Shown: positions 7,753 through 17,300 of the stretch, piece by piece
Layout: every line of letters starts with the position of its first letter
Position numbering within the stretch: the first letter of the stretch is position 1
Source of the DNA: a virus
Length of the DNA stretch: 20,995 nucleotides
Reading direction: 5' to 3' (one strand)
IMG/VR virus record: IMGVR_UViG_3300010354_000835
Coordinates: 1 to 20,995 of that record
The notes under the pieces: generated by a model
Told to the model about the DNA's origin: nothing
The model's database searches: none
The model's input: only the letters and a program-made list of their open reading frames with translations
Position numbers and translations under genes: made by a program

Positions 7753-9123
7753 TTGCCTAGACTAAGTCTTTGGAAAGACGGTAAACATAGTAATGATTAT
7801 CGATACTTTGATCGTCAAATATCCGAAATGTTCACTGTTGGTGGCACAGGTATAAATGTACACAAATATCTAGGAACACTGGATCAGTCATTTAGTAGTC
7901 TAGTAACTACACAATCACAAACGACCCCGGGAACAACATTGACTTTTGCCAATACTTCAACTGTTAAAACTGGTGATTTTGTTTTTGGTACAGGGATAAC
8001 TACTTCAACAAAAATTTCTTCAAAAACTGCTACAACAATTGTACTGTCTCAACCGACTACTCAATCAGTTCCTTCAGGAACAACCATCAAATTTAGTGAA
8101 TCTGCTGACCAACCTGCATATATTAACGAAAGCGAAAAAAATATTCAAGATTTATTATTCCTAGAAAATAGAGATAGAAAATACGATACAGATGTTTACA
8201 GTATGAGGGGCATATATACTGTATCTGATACTGATTTTGATTTAACTCAATTTGGTCTGTTTTTAAGTTCTACTACCCTTTTTATGTCGTTTCATTTAAA
8301 CGACATGATCGAAATTTTAGGCAGAAGGTTAATGAACGGCGATGTTTTAGAATTAATGCATCTAAAAGATTATAATCCATTGGATGAGGATTTACCTACT
8401 GCATTAAAAAGATATTATGTTGTTAACGATGCTAGCCGAGCTAGCGAAGGATTTAGTCCAACCTGGTGGGCACATTTGTGGAGAGTAAAATTAACTCCAT
8501 TAGTTGATAGTCAAGAATACAAAGATATATTAAAAAATATTACTGCTAGCGAAGATAGCACCACTACTCTCGAAGATTTATTAAGCACATACCAAAAGTT
8601 TGCTAATATCAACGATGCTGTTATTGCTCAAGCCGAGTCCGACGTTCCACTAAGTGGATATGATACTGTTCCTCTATATACTAAAGGATTAAAAGCCAAT
8701 GGCTATCCCGAAGATCCAAATTTATTGGAAGCATCAGATCAAATTGTTATAAATGGGAATTCTAATATAACCGCAGACAATATTGGACAAACACCAGATA
8801 AAAGTATCTCAGGATATTTAACCGGCGACGGAATACCGCCCAATGGATATGCTGTTACTAGCGGTATTTCTTTTCCAGCTAATCCGGCATTAGGTGCGTA
8901 TTTTCTAAGGTTAGACTTTAAACCAAATCGATTATTTCGATGGAATGGAACAAAATGGGTCAAGGTCGAGGATAAGGTTAGAACTAATCTAACCCCAGGC
9001 TCAAATAATAAAACACTTAGATCTAATTTTGTTAACAATACAAATACACATACTAACAGTAATGACGATGTTTATAACGAACGTCAGGCACTAAACAAAA
9101 TATTTAAACCAAGAACAGAGTAA
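7753..9123 (+). CDS. Virion structural protein in the gp14 (neck) position
   Basis: 456 aa from a TTG start. GGAG (7742-7745) lies seven bases upstream, and an in-frame TTG at 7720 is excluded because it sits on the late promoter. The N-terminus MPRLSLWKDGKHSNDYRYFD, the block around 142-185 (RKYDTDVYSMRGIY, DFDLTQFGLFL, TTLFMSFHLNDMI), RRLMNGDVLELMHLKDYNPL (191-210) and TWWAHLWRVKLTPLVDSQEY (237-256) resemble proteins I associate with marine T4-like virions. The gp14 label rests mainly on being immediately upstream of a gp15-like gene, and the canonical gp14 N-terminal pattern is not seen. Two mosaic elements interrupt it: a T/S-rich beta module at 48-115 and an aromatic GAYFLRLDF...LFRWNGTKW motif near 380-402. 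The C-terminus is Asn/Thr-rich. A baseplate or other tail role is not excluded. Confidence 0.75.
   Translation: MPRLSLWKDGKHSNDYRYFDRQISEMFTVGGTGINVHKYLGTLDQSFSSLVTTQSQTTPGTTLTFANTSTVKTGDFVFGTGITTSTKISSKTATTIVLSQPTTQSVPSGTTIKFSESADQPAYINESEKNIQDLLFLENRDRKYDTDVYSMRGIYTVSDTDFDLTQFGLFLSSTTLFMSFHLNDMIEILGRRLMNGDVLELMHLKDYNPLDEDLPTALKRYYVVNDASRASEGFSPTWWAHLWRVKLTPLVDSQEYKDILKNITASEDSTTTLEDLLSTYQKFANINDAVIAQAESDVPLSGYDTVPLYTKGLKANGYPEDPNLLEASDQIVINGNSNITADNIGQTPDKSISGYLTGDGIPPNGYAVTSGISFPANPALGAYFLRLDFKPNRLFRWNGTKWVKVEDKVRTNLTPGSNNKTLRSNFVNNTNTHTNSNDDVYNERQALNKIFKPRTE
7894..8097 (+). other. T/S-rich inserted beta module in the gp14-position protein
   Basis: Residues 48-115: TTLTFANTSTVKTGDFVFGT then ITTSTKISSKTATTIVLSQP and SGTTIKFS. 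The alternating polar/hydrophobic pattern and 'VxxGDxVxGTxI...TTIVLS' layout are typical of small modules spliced into phage structural proteins. It separates the conserved N-terminal block from the conserved core. Confidence 0.5.
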
Positions 9124-9126
9124 TCA

Positions 9127-10497
9127 ATGCAACAATTTTTTTATTCAGGACAAATAAGAAGATTTATAAGTCAATTCGTACGAATGATGAGTAATTTTCA
9201 AGTCGAATATGGTAAAGACCGAGACGGTGTGACTAGTTTATTGCGTGTTCCGGTTGTATACGGAGACATGAATAGGCAGGTAGCTCAAATTTTGAGGGGC
9301 AACACCGAAAACGCATTAAATCATGTTCCTTCAATGGCTGTTTATATTTCCGGTCTATCGTATGATCGAGAACGTGTTCAAGAGCCATACCATGTAGATA
9401 AAGTTCATCTTAGAGAAAGAACTTATGATCCGATCACTGGAAACTATATTACTAACCAACAAGATAGTATAACGGTTGAACGACTAATGCCGGTTCCTTA
9501 TAAATTAGAACTAAAACTAGATATTTGGACTTCAAACGTAACCCAGAAACTACAGATAATCGAACAAATTGCATGTCTCTTTAATCCATCTTTAGAAATT
9601 CAAAATACAGATAATTATCTTGATTGGACTAGTTTAAGTATGATATCTTTAACAAATGTTAATTGGTCTAGTCAAACCGTTCCTGCCGGGGCCGACGATT
9701 CCATAGATATTATGAGTTTAACCTTTGAGATGCCGATTTGGATTACTACGCCAGCCAAGGTAATGAAGTTAGGAGTTATACAAAAAATTATTGCTTCTAT
9801 ATATGATCCTGCCGGCGAAATAAATGAAGATTCTATTTTAGATAGTAATCTAATAAGTCGACAATATATTACTCCTTTACAATATGGTGTTTTATTAATT
9901 GATAATACTTTGTTGTTAGTTAAAGAAAGTGAAATTCCCACAGACGACGGAAAAATAGGTACTAGAGATAGTTGGCCGGCTCTAATAGATGTATATGGTG
10001 TGATTAGAGATGGCACTAGTCAGATTAGATTACAAATCGACGACGACGGAAATGAAATCATTGGAACTATAGCCGAGCACCCGATGGACTCTTCGTTATT
10101 ATTATTCAATGTTTTTGAAGATACCTTACCAGCAAATACCGAGGCACCAATTTCAGCAATAATAGATCCATTTGCTGTTGATCCTGATGATACAGCTACG
10201 TTACAACCACCAACTGGAACACGATATCTTATATTAGAAGATATCGGAAGCGATATAGACAATGTTGCTGCCGAAGCTTGGAAAGGATTAAATAATTTAG
10301 AGTTGATTGCCAAGAAAAACGATATCATCGAATATAACGGTGTTAATTGGTGGGTTAGTTTTGTCAGTGAAGAAAGATCTGATGTTTCTTATGTTAGTAA
10401 TTTAAATACTGCTATTCAATACAAGTGGGACGGAATTCAATGGACCAAAAGCTATCACAGACATTATCCAGCAGGACAATGGAGTTTAATACTTTAG
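9127..10497 (+). CDS. Tail terminator/sheath stabiliser, gp15-like, with ~230-aa C-terminal extension
   Basis: In T4, gp15 caps the finished tail tube and sheath and joins the tail to the neck. The first ~225 residues match this family: short N-terminus leading into GQIRRFISQFVRMMSNFQVEY, a LLRVPVVYGDMNRQ strand (38-51), VPSMAVYISGLSYDRER (67-83), MPVPYKLELKLDIWT (121-135) and KLQIIEQIACLFNPSLEI (141-158), the family's 'QIIEQIL-x-x-F-x-P' motif. T4 gp15 is 272 aa. Here 456 aa include an acidic extension ending in two aromatic motifs, IIEYNGVNWWVSF (400-412) and IQYKWDGIQW (430-439), like those in the sheath and fibre proteins. The ATG at 9127 is three bases after the upstream stop, with a weak AGAG ribosome site, so it is probably translated by coupling. 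The Nudix gene overlaps its 3' end. Confidence 0.8.
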   Translation: MQQFFYSGQIRRFISQFVRMMSNFQVEYGKDRDGVTSLLRVPVVYGDMNRQVAQILRGNTENALNHVPSMAVYISGLSYDRERVQEPYHVDKVHLRERTYDPITGNYITNQQDSITVERLMPVPYKLELKLDIWTSNVTQKLQIIEQIACLFNPSLEIQNTDNYLDWTSLSMISLTNVNWSSQTVPAGADDSIDIMSLTFEMPIWITTPAKVMKLGVIQKIIASIYDPAGEINEDSILDSNLISRQYITPLQYGVLLIDNTLLLVKESEIPTDDGKIGTRDSWPALIDVYGVIRDGTSQIRLQIDDDGNEIIGTIAEHPMDSSLLLFNVFEDTLPANTEAPISAIIDPFAVDPDDTATLQPPTGTRYLILEDIGSDIDNVAAEAWKGLNNLELIAKKNDIIEYNGVNWWVSFVSEERSDVSYVSNLNTAIQYKWDGIQWTKSYHRHYPAGQWSLIL

Positions 10498-10940
10498 AAC
10501 ATAATCCCACTGTAATTGCTAGTGTAGGTTCTTTGATATACTCAAAAAATACTAAAAGATATCTTTTTCTTTTACGCAACGGAGATAGATTCAACGATAC
10601 CTGGAGTATTGCCGGAGGGAAAATTAATAAAAACGAATCTATTGTTAATGCACTAAAAAGAGAAGTTTACGAGGAAATTGGATTTGATATTTCAAATTAC
10701 AAATTAATTCCTCTAGAAACTTTTACAACACCAAACAATTATTTTTGTTATTATACTTTTTTAATACCAATTGAAACAGAATTTATTCCTATATTAAATA
10801 ATGAACATAAAGGTTGGGCGTGGACTGATATAGAGAATATACCTAAACCAACTCACCCAGGATTATTTAAAACTGTTCGTTTAGAAGAAATATTATCAAA
10901 AATTAAAACTACAGAAACTATTCATTTTTCGACGAATTAA
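10479..10940 (+). CDS. Nudix hydrolase
   Basis: Hydrolyses nucleoside-diphosphate-linked compounds; the exact substrate cannot be read from the sequence. The Nudix box is complete: G47-x5-E53-x7-R61-E62-V-x-E65-E66-I-G68-F69 ([14 protein letters not shown] then REVYEEIGF), with TWSIAGGK just before it. Length (153 aa) is close to T4 NudE (151 aa), but I would not transfer the name. The start at 10479 overlaps the gp15-like gene by 19 bases. Upstream starts at 10425 (GTG) and 10440 (ATG) would only add residues read out of frame from the gp15-like gene, before the expected first strand ([11 protein letters not shown]). The ribosome site (CAGGA, 10472-10476) is close and weak, so coupling is likely. 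It ends convergent with the fibre gene; the two stop codons share bases. A nucleotide-clearing enzyme at the end of a late structural operon is unusual. Confidence 0.88.
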   Translation: MEFNTLEHNPTVIASVGSLIYSKNTKRYLFLLRNGDRFNDTWSIAGGKINKNESIVNALKREVYEEIGFDISNYKLIPLETFTTPNNYFCYYTFLIPIETEFIPILNNEHKGWAWTDIENIPKPTHPGLFKTVRLEEILSKIKTTETIHFSTN

Positions 10941-10959
10941 TTTGATTTTTTTAATTCGT
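10932..10959. other. AT-rich 9-bp inverted repeat over the convergent gene ends
   Basis: ACGAATTAA (10932-10940) / TTAATTCGT (10951-10959) with a 10-base loop. It covers both stop codons: Nudix TAA at 10938-10940 (plus) and fibre TAA at 10937-10939 (minus). It may be a weak bidirectional terminator, but it lacks a U-tract after the stem and may be chance in AT-rich DNA. Confidence 0.35.
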
Positions 10960-13726
10960 TTATTTCAGCTTTTAATTCTTTAATTGCTTCAACTAATAAA
11001 GGAACTAATTTTTCATATTGTATGGTTAAATAATTTTCTCCCGATTTACTTTGCCCATTATCAGTCATATCGAAGGGAGCTGGCTTAACAATTTCCGGTA
11101 GTACCGCTTTAACTTCGTCTGCAAATAACCCTGCTTGTCTTTCATTTTTATCAAACTGTCCTAAATCCTCAGCAAGTTGATTAAAATTATAAGTTATACC
11201 ATTAAGTTGAGATACTTTTTCTAAGGCAGACTCAATTTTTAATACATTTTCTTTAAGACGTCTATCTGATGCATATGCTGTTACGTTGGAATGAACAAAT
11301 AAATTACCCGTTGTATCGGTATAAAATCTAGAGAATCCGCCTGAGTCGTATAATCCTACTACGTCATCTGAGTCGCGTCCAAAGAAATAAACATTTCTTC
11401 CAGTAAATTTCCATCGTAATGCTCTCTCAGAACTAGTAGCTTCAAGGTCCATACTTCCAGTTAATGTAACAGTATCTGAGAAAAATTTAAAATTATTTGA
11501 TCCGGTGATATTTGTTCCGTCGGCAGTATATAATATATGCTGTGCTGATAAACCAACAAGAGCAGCACCATCGTTACCTTTAATTCCTTGTAATCCCTGC
11601 GGTCCTTGAATACCTTGCGAACTACCGGCTGGTCCTTGAATACCTTGTATAAGTGCATCTGTACCTTGTAGTCCTTGTATACCTTGCCGTCCTTGAACAC
11701 CTTGGATTCCCTGTGTACCTTGTATGCCTTGTCCAGTTAGTCCTTGTGTTCCTTGTAATCCTTGCAGTCCCTGAATACCTTGATTGCCTTGTACACCTTG
11801 CAATCCTTGTAGTCCCTGTATACCTTGGTTGCCTTGTATACCTTGTCCAGTTAGTCCTTGTGTTCCTTGTATACCTTGCCGTCCTTGAGCTCCCTGGATG
11901 CCTTGGATTTCAGCGTTACTACCTTGCAGTCCTTGACGACCTTGAATCCCTTGCGTACCTTGAATCCCTTGTGTACCTTGAATCCCTTGTCCAGTTAATC
12001 CTTGCTGTCCTTGTAGTCCTTGAATCCCTTGTAGCCCTTGTGTACCCTGAGTGCCTTGTATACCTTGTCCGCCTGTAATTCCTTGAATATAGGCATCACT
12101 TCCTTGTAGTCCTTGGCGGCCTTGCAATCCCTGTATACCTTGGTTGCCTTGTAATCCTTGAAGAGTTATACCTTGAGTTCCCTGAATTCCTTGTACGTTA
12201 GCATTAGTTCCTTGTAGACCTTGTGTTCCCTGGATTCCTTGTCCTGTCAGGCCTTGTTGTCCTGTTAATCCTTGACGACCTTGAATTCCTTGCGTACCTT
12301 GGATCCCTTGTATATTAGCATCTGACCCTTGAATACCTTGTTGTCCTTGTAGACCTTGTGTTCCCTGAATCCCTTGCCCAGTTAGTCCTTGGTTTCCCTG
12401 AACACCTTGAGTTCCCTGTAATCCTTGTGTACCTTGAATTCCTTGTCCTGTCAGGCCTTGTTGTCCAGTTACTCCTTGTATTCCTTGTGTTCCTTGAATA
12501 CCCTGAACACCGTCGCCTTGTTGCCCTTGTATACCTTGTTCTCCTGTTATACCCTGAGTCCCTTGAGTCCCTTGAATACCTTGAGTCCCTTGAATACCCT
12601 GAATTCCTAATTGGCCCTGAGTTCCTTGTAATCCTTGAGTTCCTTGCCGTCCCTGAACACCTTGTAATCCTTGTGGACCAACTATTGGACCAACATTTTT
12701 CCAAGACCCCTCGGCCACTGACCAAACATATAAATCTGTTAATACTATATATGCTTCTGATAAATCAGTTGGTGGAGTGCCCGGAAGCCCGCCACCAGGT
12801 AATTCTGATTCGCTGGTTAATGTATCTATAATTTTTAATCCAGGACCAATATTGCCCTGAACACCCTGACGTCCTTGTATACCCTGTGTTCCTTGTATAC
12901 CTTGATGTCCTGTTAATCCCTGTTGACCTTGAGTTCCTTGTAAGCCTTGTCGTCCTTGGGTGCCTTGTAAGCCTTGTCCCGTTAATCCCTGTTGGCCAGT
13001 TAACCCTTGTACTCCGGTATTTCCTTGTAAACCTTGGACACTTTGCGGTCCCTGTATACCTTGTGTACCTTGTATACCTTGCTGTCCTGTCAATCCTTGT
13101 TGTCCAGTAATACCTTGCGTACCTTGAATTCCTTGTGTGCCTTGTGTTCCTTGTATACCTTGCGGACCCCTGAAAGGACCAACATTTATCCAAGTTGCCC
13201 CATCGTACACCCAAAGATCGCCTAATAGAGAATCAATAACGGCATTACCGGTTACTGCACCAGGAAAGGCTGTGTTAAGAGTAGTCTGTGGATTAGCTGG
13301 CGGAGCAACATTTACATCCGGAACCGATCCTAAAACAGTGATACTAGCACCATAAGACCCCTGAATTCCTTGAGTTCCTTGGATTCCTTGTCTGCCTTGT
13401 ACCCCTTGAGGTCCAGCAAATCCGTCTGGCCCTGTTTCAACCCATTGTCCGTTTCCAACACCGTCGTCGATATATGTATATTCTTTACCTGTGTCTGTAT
13501 CAAACCAACGATCACCTTCTGTAACATCGATAGTAGGCGGTGTTGCCTGAAAATAATATCTAGGACCTGTAACAACTGTATCTGGGTTACTAAATTTAAG
13601 TCCAGATCCGTCGTTGTCAACAACTACTATATCACCCGTTCTAGCCAGAGTTCCGTCTTCTCGTCGATACGATTCTGGTGTATCAACTAAAGTTCGAGTA
13701 AATCGAGGATCAAGTAGCCGTGGCAT
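10937..13726 (-). CDS. Collagen-like tail fibre with S74 intramolecular chaperone domain
   Basis: 929 aa, probably a trimeric fibre or whisker on the virion surface. An N-terminal region (~1-100) with an [11 protein letters not shown]...GQWVET motif precedes G-x-y collagen-like tracts (about 102-124, 186-296, 351-718). Globular inserts with aromatic motifs lie at ~125-185 and ~297-350. After the tracts comes a beta-rich segment, then a Peptidase_S74 chaperone: [20 protein letters not shown] with the Ser-x4-Lys pair (S820, K825) that self-cleaves in endosialidases, [16 protein letters not shown], and a C-terminal coiled coil ([18 protein letters not shown]). The domain should trimerise the fibre and then be cut off. 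The collagen tracts are Gln-rich ([15 protein letters not shown]) with very little proline, unlike animal collagen. The ATG at 13726 has GGAG seven bases upstream; a TTG six bases earlier fits the ribosome site less well. It overlaps the preceding 213-aa gene by 17 bases, the last cistron of the fibre operon. Confidence 0.9.
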   Translation of the reverse strand: MPRLLDPRFTRTLVDTPESYRREDGTLARTGDIVVVDNDGSGLKFSNPDTVVTGPRYYFQATPPTIDVTEGDRWFDTDTGKEYTYIDDGVGNGQWVETGPDGFAGPQGVQGRQGIQGTQGIQGSYGASITVLGSVPDVNVAPPANPQTTLNTAFPGAVTGNAVIDSLLGDLWVYDGATWINVGPFRGPQGIQGTQGTQGIQGTQGITGQQGLTGQQGIQGTQGIQGPQSVQGLQGNTGVQGLTGQQGLTGQGLQGTQGRQGLQGTQGQQGLTGHQGIQGTQGIQGRQGVQGNIGPGLKIIDTLTSESELPGGGLPGTPPTDLSEAYIVLTDLYVWSVAEGSWKNVGPIVGPQGLQGVQGRQGTQGLQGTQGQLGIQGIQGTQGIQGTQGTQGITGEQGIQGQQGDGVQGIQGTQGIQGVTGQQGLTGQGIQGTQGLQGTQGVQGNQGLTGQGIQGTQGLQGQQGIQGSDANIQGIQGTQGIQGRQGLTGQQGLTGQGIQGTQGLQGTNANVQGIQGTQGITLQGLQGNQGIQGLQGRQGLQGSDAYIQGITGGQGIQGTQGTQGLQGIQGLQGQQGLTGQGIQGTQGIQGTQGIQGRQGLQGSNAEIQGIQGAQGRQGIQGTQGLTGQGIQGNQGIQGLQGLQGVQGNQGIQGLQGLQGTQGLTGQGIQGTQGIQGVQGRQGIQGLQGTDALIQGIQGPAGSSQGIQGPQGLQGIKGNDGAALVGLSAQHILYTADGTNITGSNNFKFFSDTVTLTGSMDLEATSSERALRWKFTGRNVYFFGRDSDDVVGLYDSGGFSRFYTDTTGNLFVHSNVTAYASDRRLKENVLKIESALEKVSQLNGITYNFNQLAEDLGQFDKNERQAGLFADEVKAVLPEIVKPAPFDMTDNGQSKSGENYLTIQYEKLVPLLVEAIKELKAEINELKKSN
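11573..13171 (-). repeat. Collagen-type G-x-y coding repeats, interrupted once
   Basis: Near-continuous 9-base periodicity, seen on the plus strand as endless variants of CCTTG-TATA-CCTTG. A non-collagen insert sits at about 12683-12838. Five short breaks of the form [S/T][D/N]A-x-[I/V]QG and seven LTGQG[I/L]QG register skips punctuate the protein repeat. A shorter tract lies at 13355-13423. The DNA is prone to slippage, so copy number may vary and assembly here should be checked. Confidence 0.9.
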
Positions 13727-14351
13727 TAGCAATCTCCAATAAGCTTACTGTTACATCTACGACATTAGGAACATTACATAAAATATACAATCCCAATTTT
13801 GCTGTTAATACCAGGTTACCGTTTAACGGATCGAATGCATTATTTGCTAAAACAGGATAATCTTTAACTAAATCTACACTAGTTAATGTTGTTAAATCTT
13901 TCACTCTGGCTGTTATTTTAACTGAGCTAAAATCAGCAGTCATATTTCCGGCTTCAGTTGTTAGTGCTTCGGCACTACCTCCTGGAGAAGTACTTACAGT
14001 AAATGTTGTTGAACTTGCAATGTTTTGAACATAGTAAGTTGTTGATGTGCTTAACCCCCCGAGCAAATTAGTTCCAGTAAAAAAGACCGGCATATCAACC
14101 GTTAAATTACCGGTATCGGCTGTAGTTAATACATTAGTACCGGTGGTTGAATTAGTAATTACTTTATTAGGTATATACGTTCTTTTATTTGAGCACTGTA
14201 CTGTTAGAACAACCGAGCTAACTTCTTCAGGCAAAACACCCAATTCAAGTCCTCTAGTTCCTCGTCCGATATCGACAGCGTAAACTAATTCTTCAGTATT
14301 ACTAGTAATAGGTACTCGAATATTTCTAAATTTAAAAATCGGGGCGGCCAT
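13710..14351 (-). CDS. 213-aa virion protein of unknown function carrying a dispersed beta module
   Basis: Not recognised as a named family. The N-terminal part ([40 protein letters not shown]) and C-terminal part ([39 protein letters not shown]) read as one small beta-rich domain. It is split at about residues 66-141 by a copy of the module repeated in the neighbouring 1447-aa protein ([50 protein letters not shown]). Without the module the protein would be about 135 aa. It lies between the large beta-helix protein and the collagen-like fibre in one operon: 22 bases after the former and overlapping the latter by 17 bases. A linker or base protein for the fibre is plausible (inference). The ATG has an AGAAGG-type site about nine bases upstream. 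Confidence 0.75.
   Translation of the reverse strand: MAAPIFKFRNIRVPITSNTEELVYAVDIGRGTRGLELGVLPEEVSSVVLTVQCSNKRTYIPNKVITNSTTGTNVLTTADTGNLTVDMPVFFTGTNLLGGLSTSTTYYVQNIASSTTFTVSTSPGGSAEALTTEAGNMTADFSSVKITARVKDLTTLTSVDLVKDYPVLANNAFDPLNGNLVLTAKLGLYILCNVPNVVDVTVSLLEIANATAT
13929..14156 (-). repeat. Dispersed beta module, copy in the 213-aa protein
   Basis: Residues 66-141. Shares with the four copies in the 1447-aa protein the order 'TNVLT - VxMxVxFxGT - GG - TTYYV - I - TTFTxS - GGSAxxL - TxxGxMTxxF'. Nucleotide identity cannot be judged by eye. Confidence 0.65.
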
Positions 14352-14373
14352 TCTTTATTTCCTTCTACTTTTA

Positions 14374-17300
14374 TTATCTTCTACTTGTTAATGCTAATAC
14401 AAACGGAGCTATAAATCCAAAAATACTTTGATAAAATGCTCGACCATCTATAGCTCCACTTGATTGATTTATTCTAAATAACGGTTTGGGCGTTTCACCT
14501 GCATCAGCCGGAACAACTTTACCGACATAAAAGTCTCCTTTTTCATCTGTTGCAGTAATAAACACTCTGCCGCCATCTAATTCAATTGTGTATTTATTAG
14601 GATCGGCTATACCGGTTCCACCTTGTCCTTTGCTTAATTTACTATAATCAATACCGGCACCAGCATAACTTAATGTATATCCAGTAGCTTCAATCAAACT
14701 TCCAAAATCCTCTTCAAGTGCGATCGACCCATCTCTAATTATTGCAATAATAGTATTGAAATTCTTTTCGATTTCATAAGCAGCACTAGCTCGTACTCTC
14801 GAAACGGCCATCGGATTAGCCGGACTAGCTGTAGTTATACCAGTATAGATCGTTCCACCGGATTCTAAACTAATAGTAAAGGTCGTTGAGCTTAATTTTT
14901 CTTTAACATAATAAATTGTACCGTCAACTACCCCTCCAAAAATCTGTCCTGTTGTACTAGAAACAAATCTAATTGCATCACCTTCTTTAAGATAAAAGGT
15001 TGTATCACAGGTTAATACATTAGTTGAATTATCAGTGGACGATACTAACGAAATAAATTGTTGTGTTTCGTTAGTTTGATAAGGTGTACTATAATATCCA
15101 ACTGGTGTCATTGAAGAATATTCAATCGAGCTAATGTCCCAGGCATTGATTAAATTATATTCTATGATACTATCTGAATTTAATCCAACTATATACAATT
15201 TTAATCCATTGGATCTAAATTTTACCCCTGTTATTTCTTCTTCCACGTTTGATATACTAACCGATTCGACAAAATTAATTGTAGATGTAATATCGAACCC
15301 CGAACTTAATTCATAATTTAAAATAGCATCATTAGTTGCACCGCTTATATACATTTCAGTTCCACTAGAATTAAAAGTTATCCCAGTTGGAAAATTTTCT
15401 CTATCCGAAATATTATAATCAGAAGGAACTCCTGCACTTGTTAAATCCCAGGCTACGCCTAAAGAATATTGATAAATGGCAGCATCCACTGACCCAACAA
15501 TAAACATTTCTGTTCCTGACGGATTAAATGTTATCCCCGAAGGAGTAGAAACATCTGTTACTGCTAACGAAGAATCATAGCTAGCCTGAGTCACATCCCA
15601 TGCGTCAAGAGCCGGTATAGTATATTTGTATACTGTTCTGGCATCAGTCTCGTCATCAGCTGCACCAGTTCCGACGATAAACATTTTTTGTCCATCGGAA
15701 CTAATAAACAAGCCTTGAGGAGTAATTTCTTGATCTGAAAAATCAAAACTACCAGTAAATGTTATATCGCTGGTATCCCATGCTGTAGAAAGAGTAAATT
15801 GATATACTTTAGGTCCTATTCCGCCTAAAATATATAAGACTGTTCCGTCGGTTTTAAAGAATAAATCTCTAGGTTGTAGAAGAGCCGGAGATCCAATTGG
15901 AGGTGTTACATCACTATTGATAATTTTTAATGATAATCTCTTTGCATAGTCAATTGCACTTAATGTGTCTGGAATTTGTGCAACAAAATTTTCCGATACT
16001 GATGATGTTCCACGCCAATATGCATTACCGGCCATTAACGTCGATTCCTGACTATTAGTGGCCAAATCACTAATTATTGCATCAACTATATAACCCACAT
16101 CTCTCATACATTTATCCTGATCGTATATTATACAATACATCGACCCCGACCCACCGTTAAGATCTTTTATTCCGCCGCCTAATGTAGCTGATATCTTAAA
16201 TTGTGTATCGTTAACTATAGTATGAACATAATAAACTGTATTTTCTGTAATATTTGTTTCAAAAACGGTTGGATTTCCAATAAATCTTACAGCTTGTCCC
16301 ACAGATAAAATATTAGTAGTGCGACAAGTTATTACTTCACTTACTGCATTCGAACTAAAACATTTTGTACTTAAAGAGAGTTCGTTATTAACATATGCTA
16401 CTACTTCTTCTTTGATAAAATCTTTATTTAAATTAAGCAATATTCTAGCATCTTCGTATACTGGTCCTGGGATTAAATCATCTTTATCCGGAGAATTAGT
16501 TAATATATCAATAATTACATTAAAAAATTTAACTACTATATTTTCTCCAATAATTCCCGATATATCAGTTGTAATTAAATCCTGTAATTCTTCAAGTGCA
16601 TCGATTGTTGGTGCAAGTTGTGCATTATCAAATACTAGAGTCGGAGTTACAAATGGAATATCAACTACACCTTGATAATACGCATTTCCTGCTGCTCGAC
16701 TTGCTCTGCCTGTTCCTGTTATTAGGTCACTAACTACAGACTGAATAATATACTCAACATCTCTGGCACATTTAGCTGTATCGTATGTCAGAGAAGGATA
16801 TGTAAGATTTATATAATTAATTATATCGGTCTGATAGGTTCCAAGATTAGTTTGTATTACTGTACGTGCTGCCTCAAATGGTTTGTTAGGTCCATTTTCT
16901 ATAAAGTCTTTAATTGTGTCGATACTACCGCCGATTGTATAAATTGACGGGTCTCCAACTAATGTAGGATCAGTTAATATTAAATTCGCTAGATAATCTA
17001 TGGCATCTAATGTCTGTGTTATTTGTCCACTAACTAAACTAGTTACACCATCCCAGTATGCCGATCCGGCTCTTCTAGAATATATAAAGCTTTCTGTTCT
17101 TAAATCTTCAATAAGAGCATCAATTATATGACCAACATCTCGACCACATTTACCACTGTCGTAATAAAATTGTACAGTCATTGACCCTGAATCTGTAGTT
17201 AATGATACTTCGTCGCCGGTTACAGTTAAACTAATTGTAAAATCAGTGCCGTTTAATATTTCTCTAACATAGTAAGTTGTGTAAGCACTAATATTAGAAC

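Noticed and set aside
9672-10328. Minus-strand frames opposite the gp15-like gene
   Set aside because: Antisense shadows without start signals; the plus-strand frame is supported by family motifs.
11653-12831. Long hydrophobic or Ser/Arg-rich frames on both strands across the collagen-like repeat (e.g. Leu/Val-rich plus-strand frames)
   Set aside because: They are by-products of the 9-base coding repeat: any frame across CCTTG-rich repeats stays open and looks like a repeat protein. The G-x-y frame has a ribosome site, a non-repeat N-terminus and an S74 domain, so it is the real one.
11573-13171. CRISPR-like array
   Set aside because: The repeats are continuous coding 9-mers with no unique spacers of constant length.
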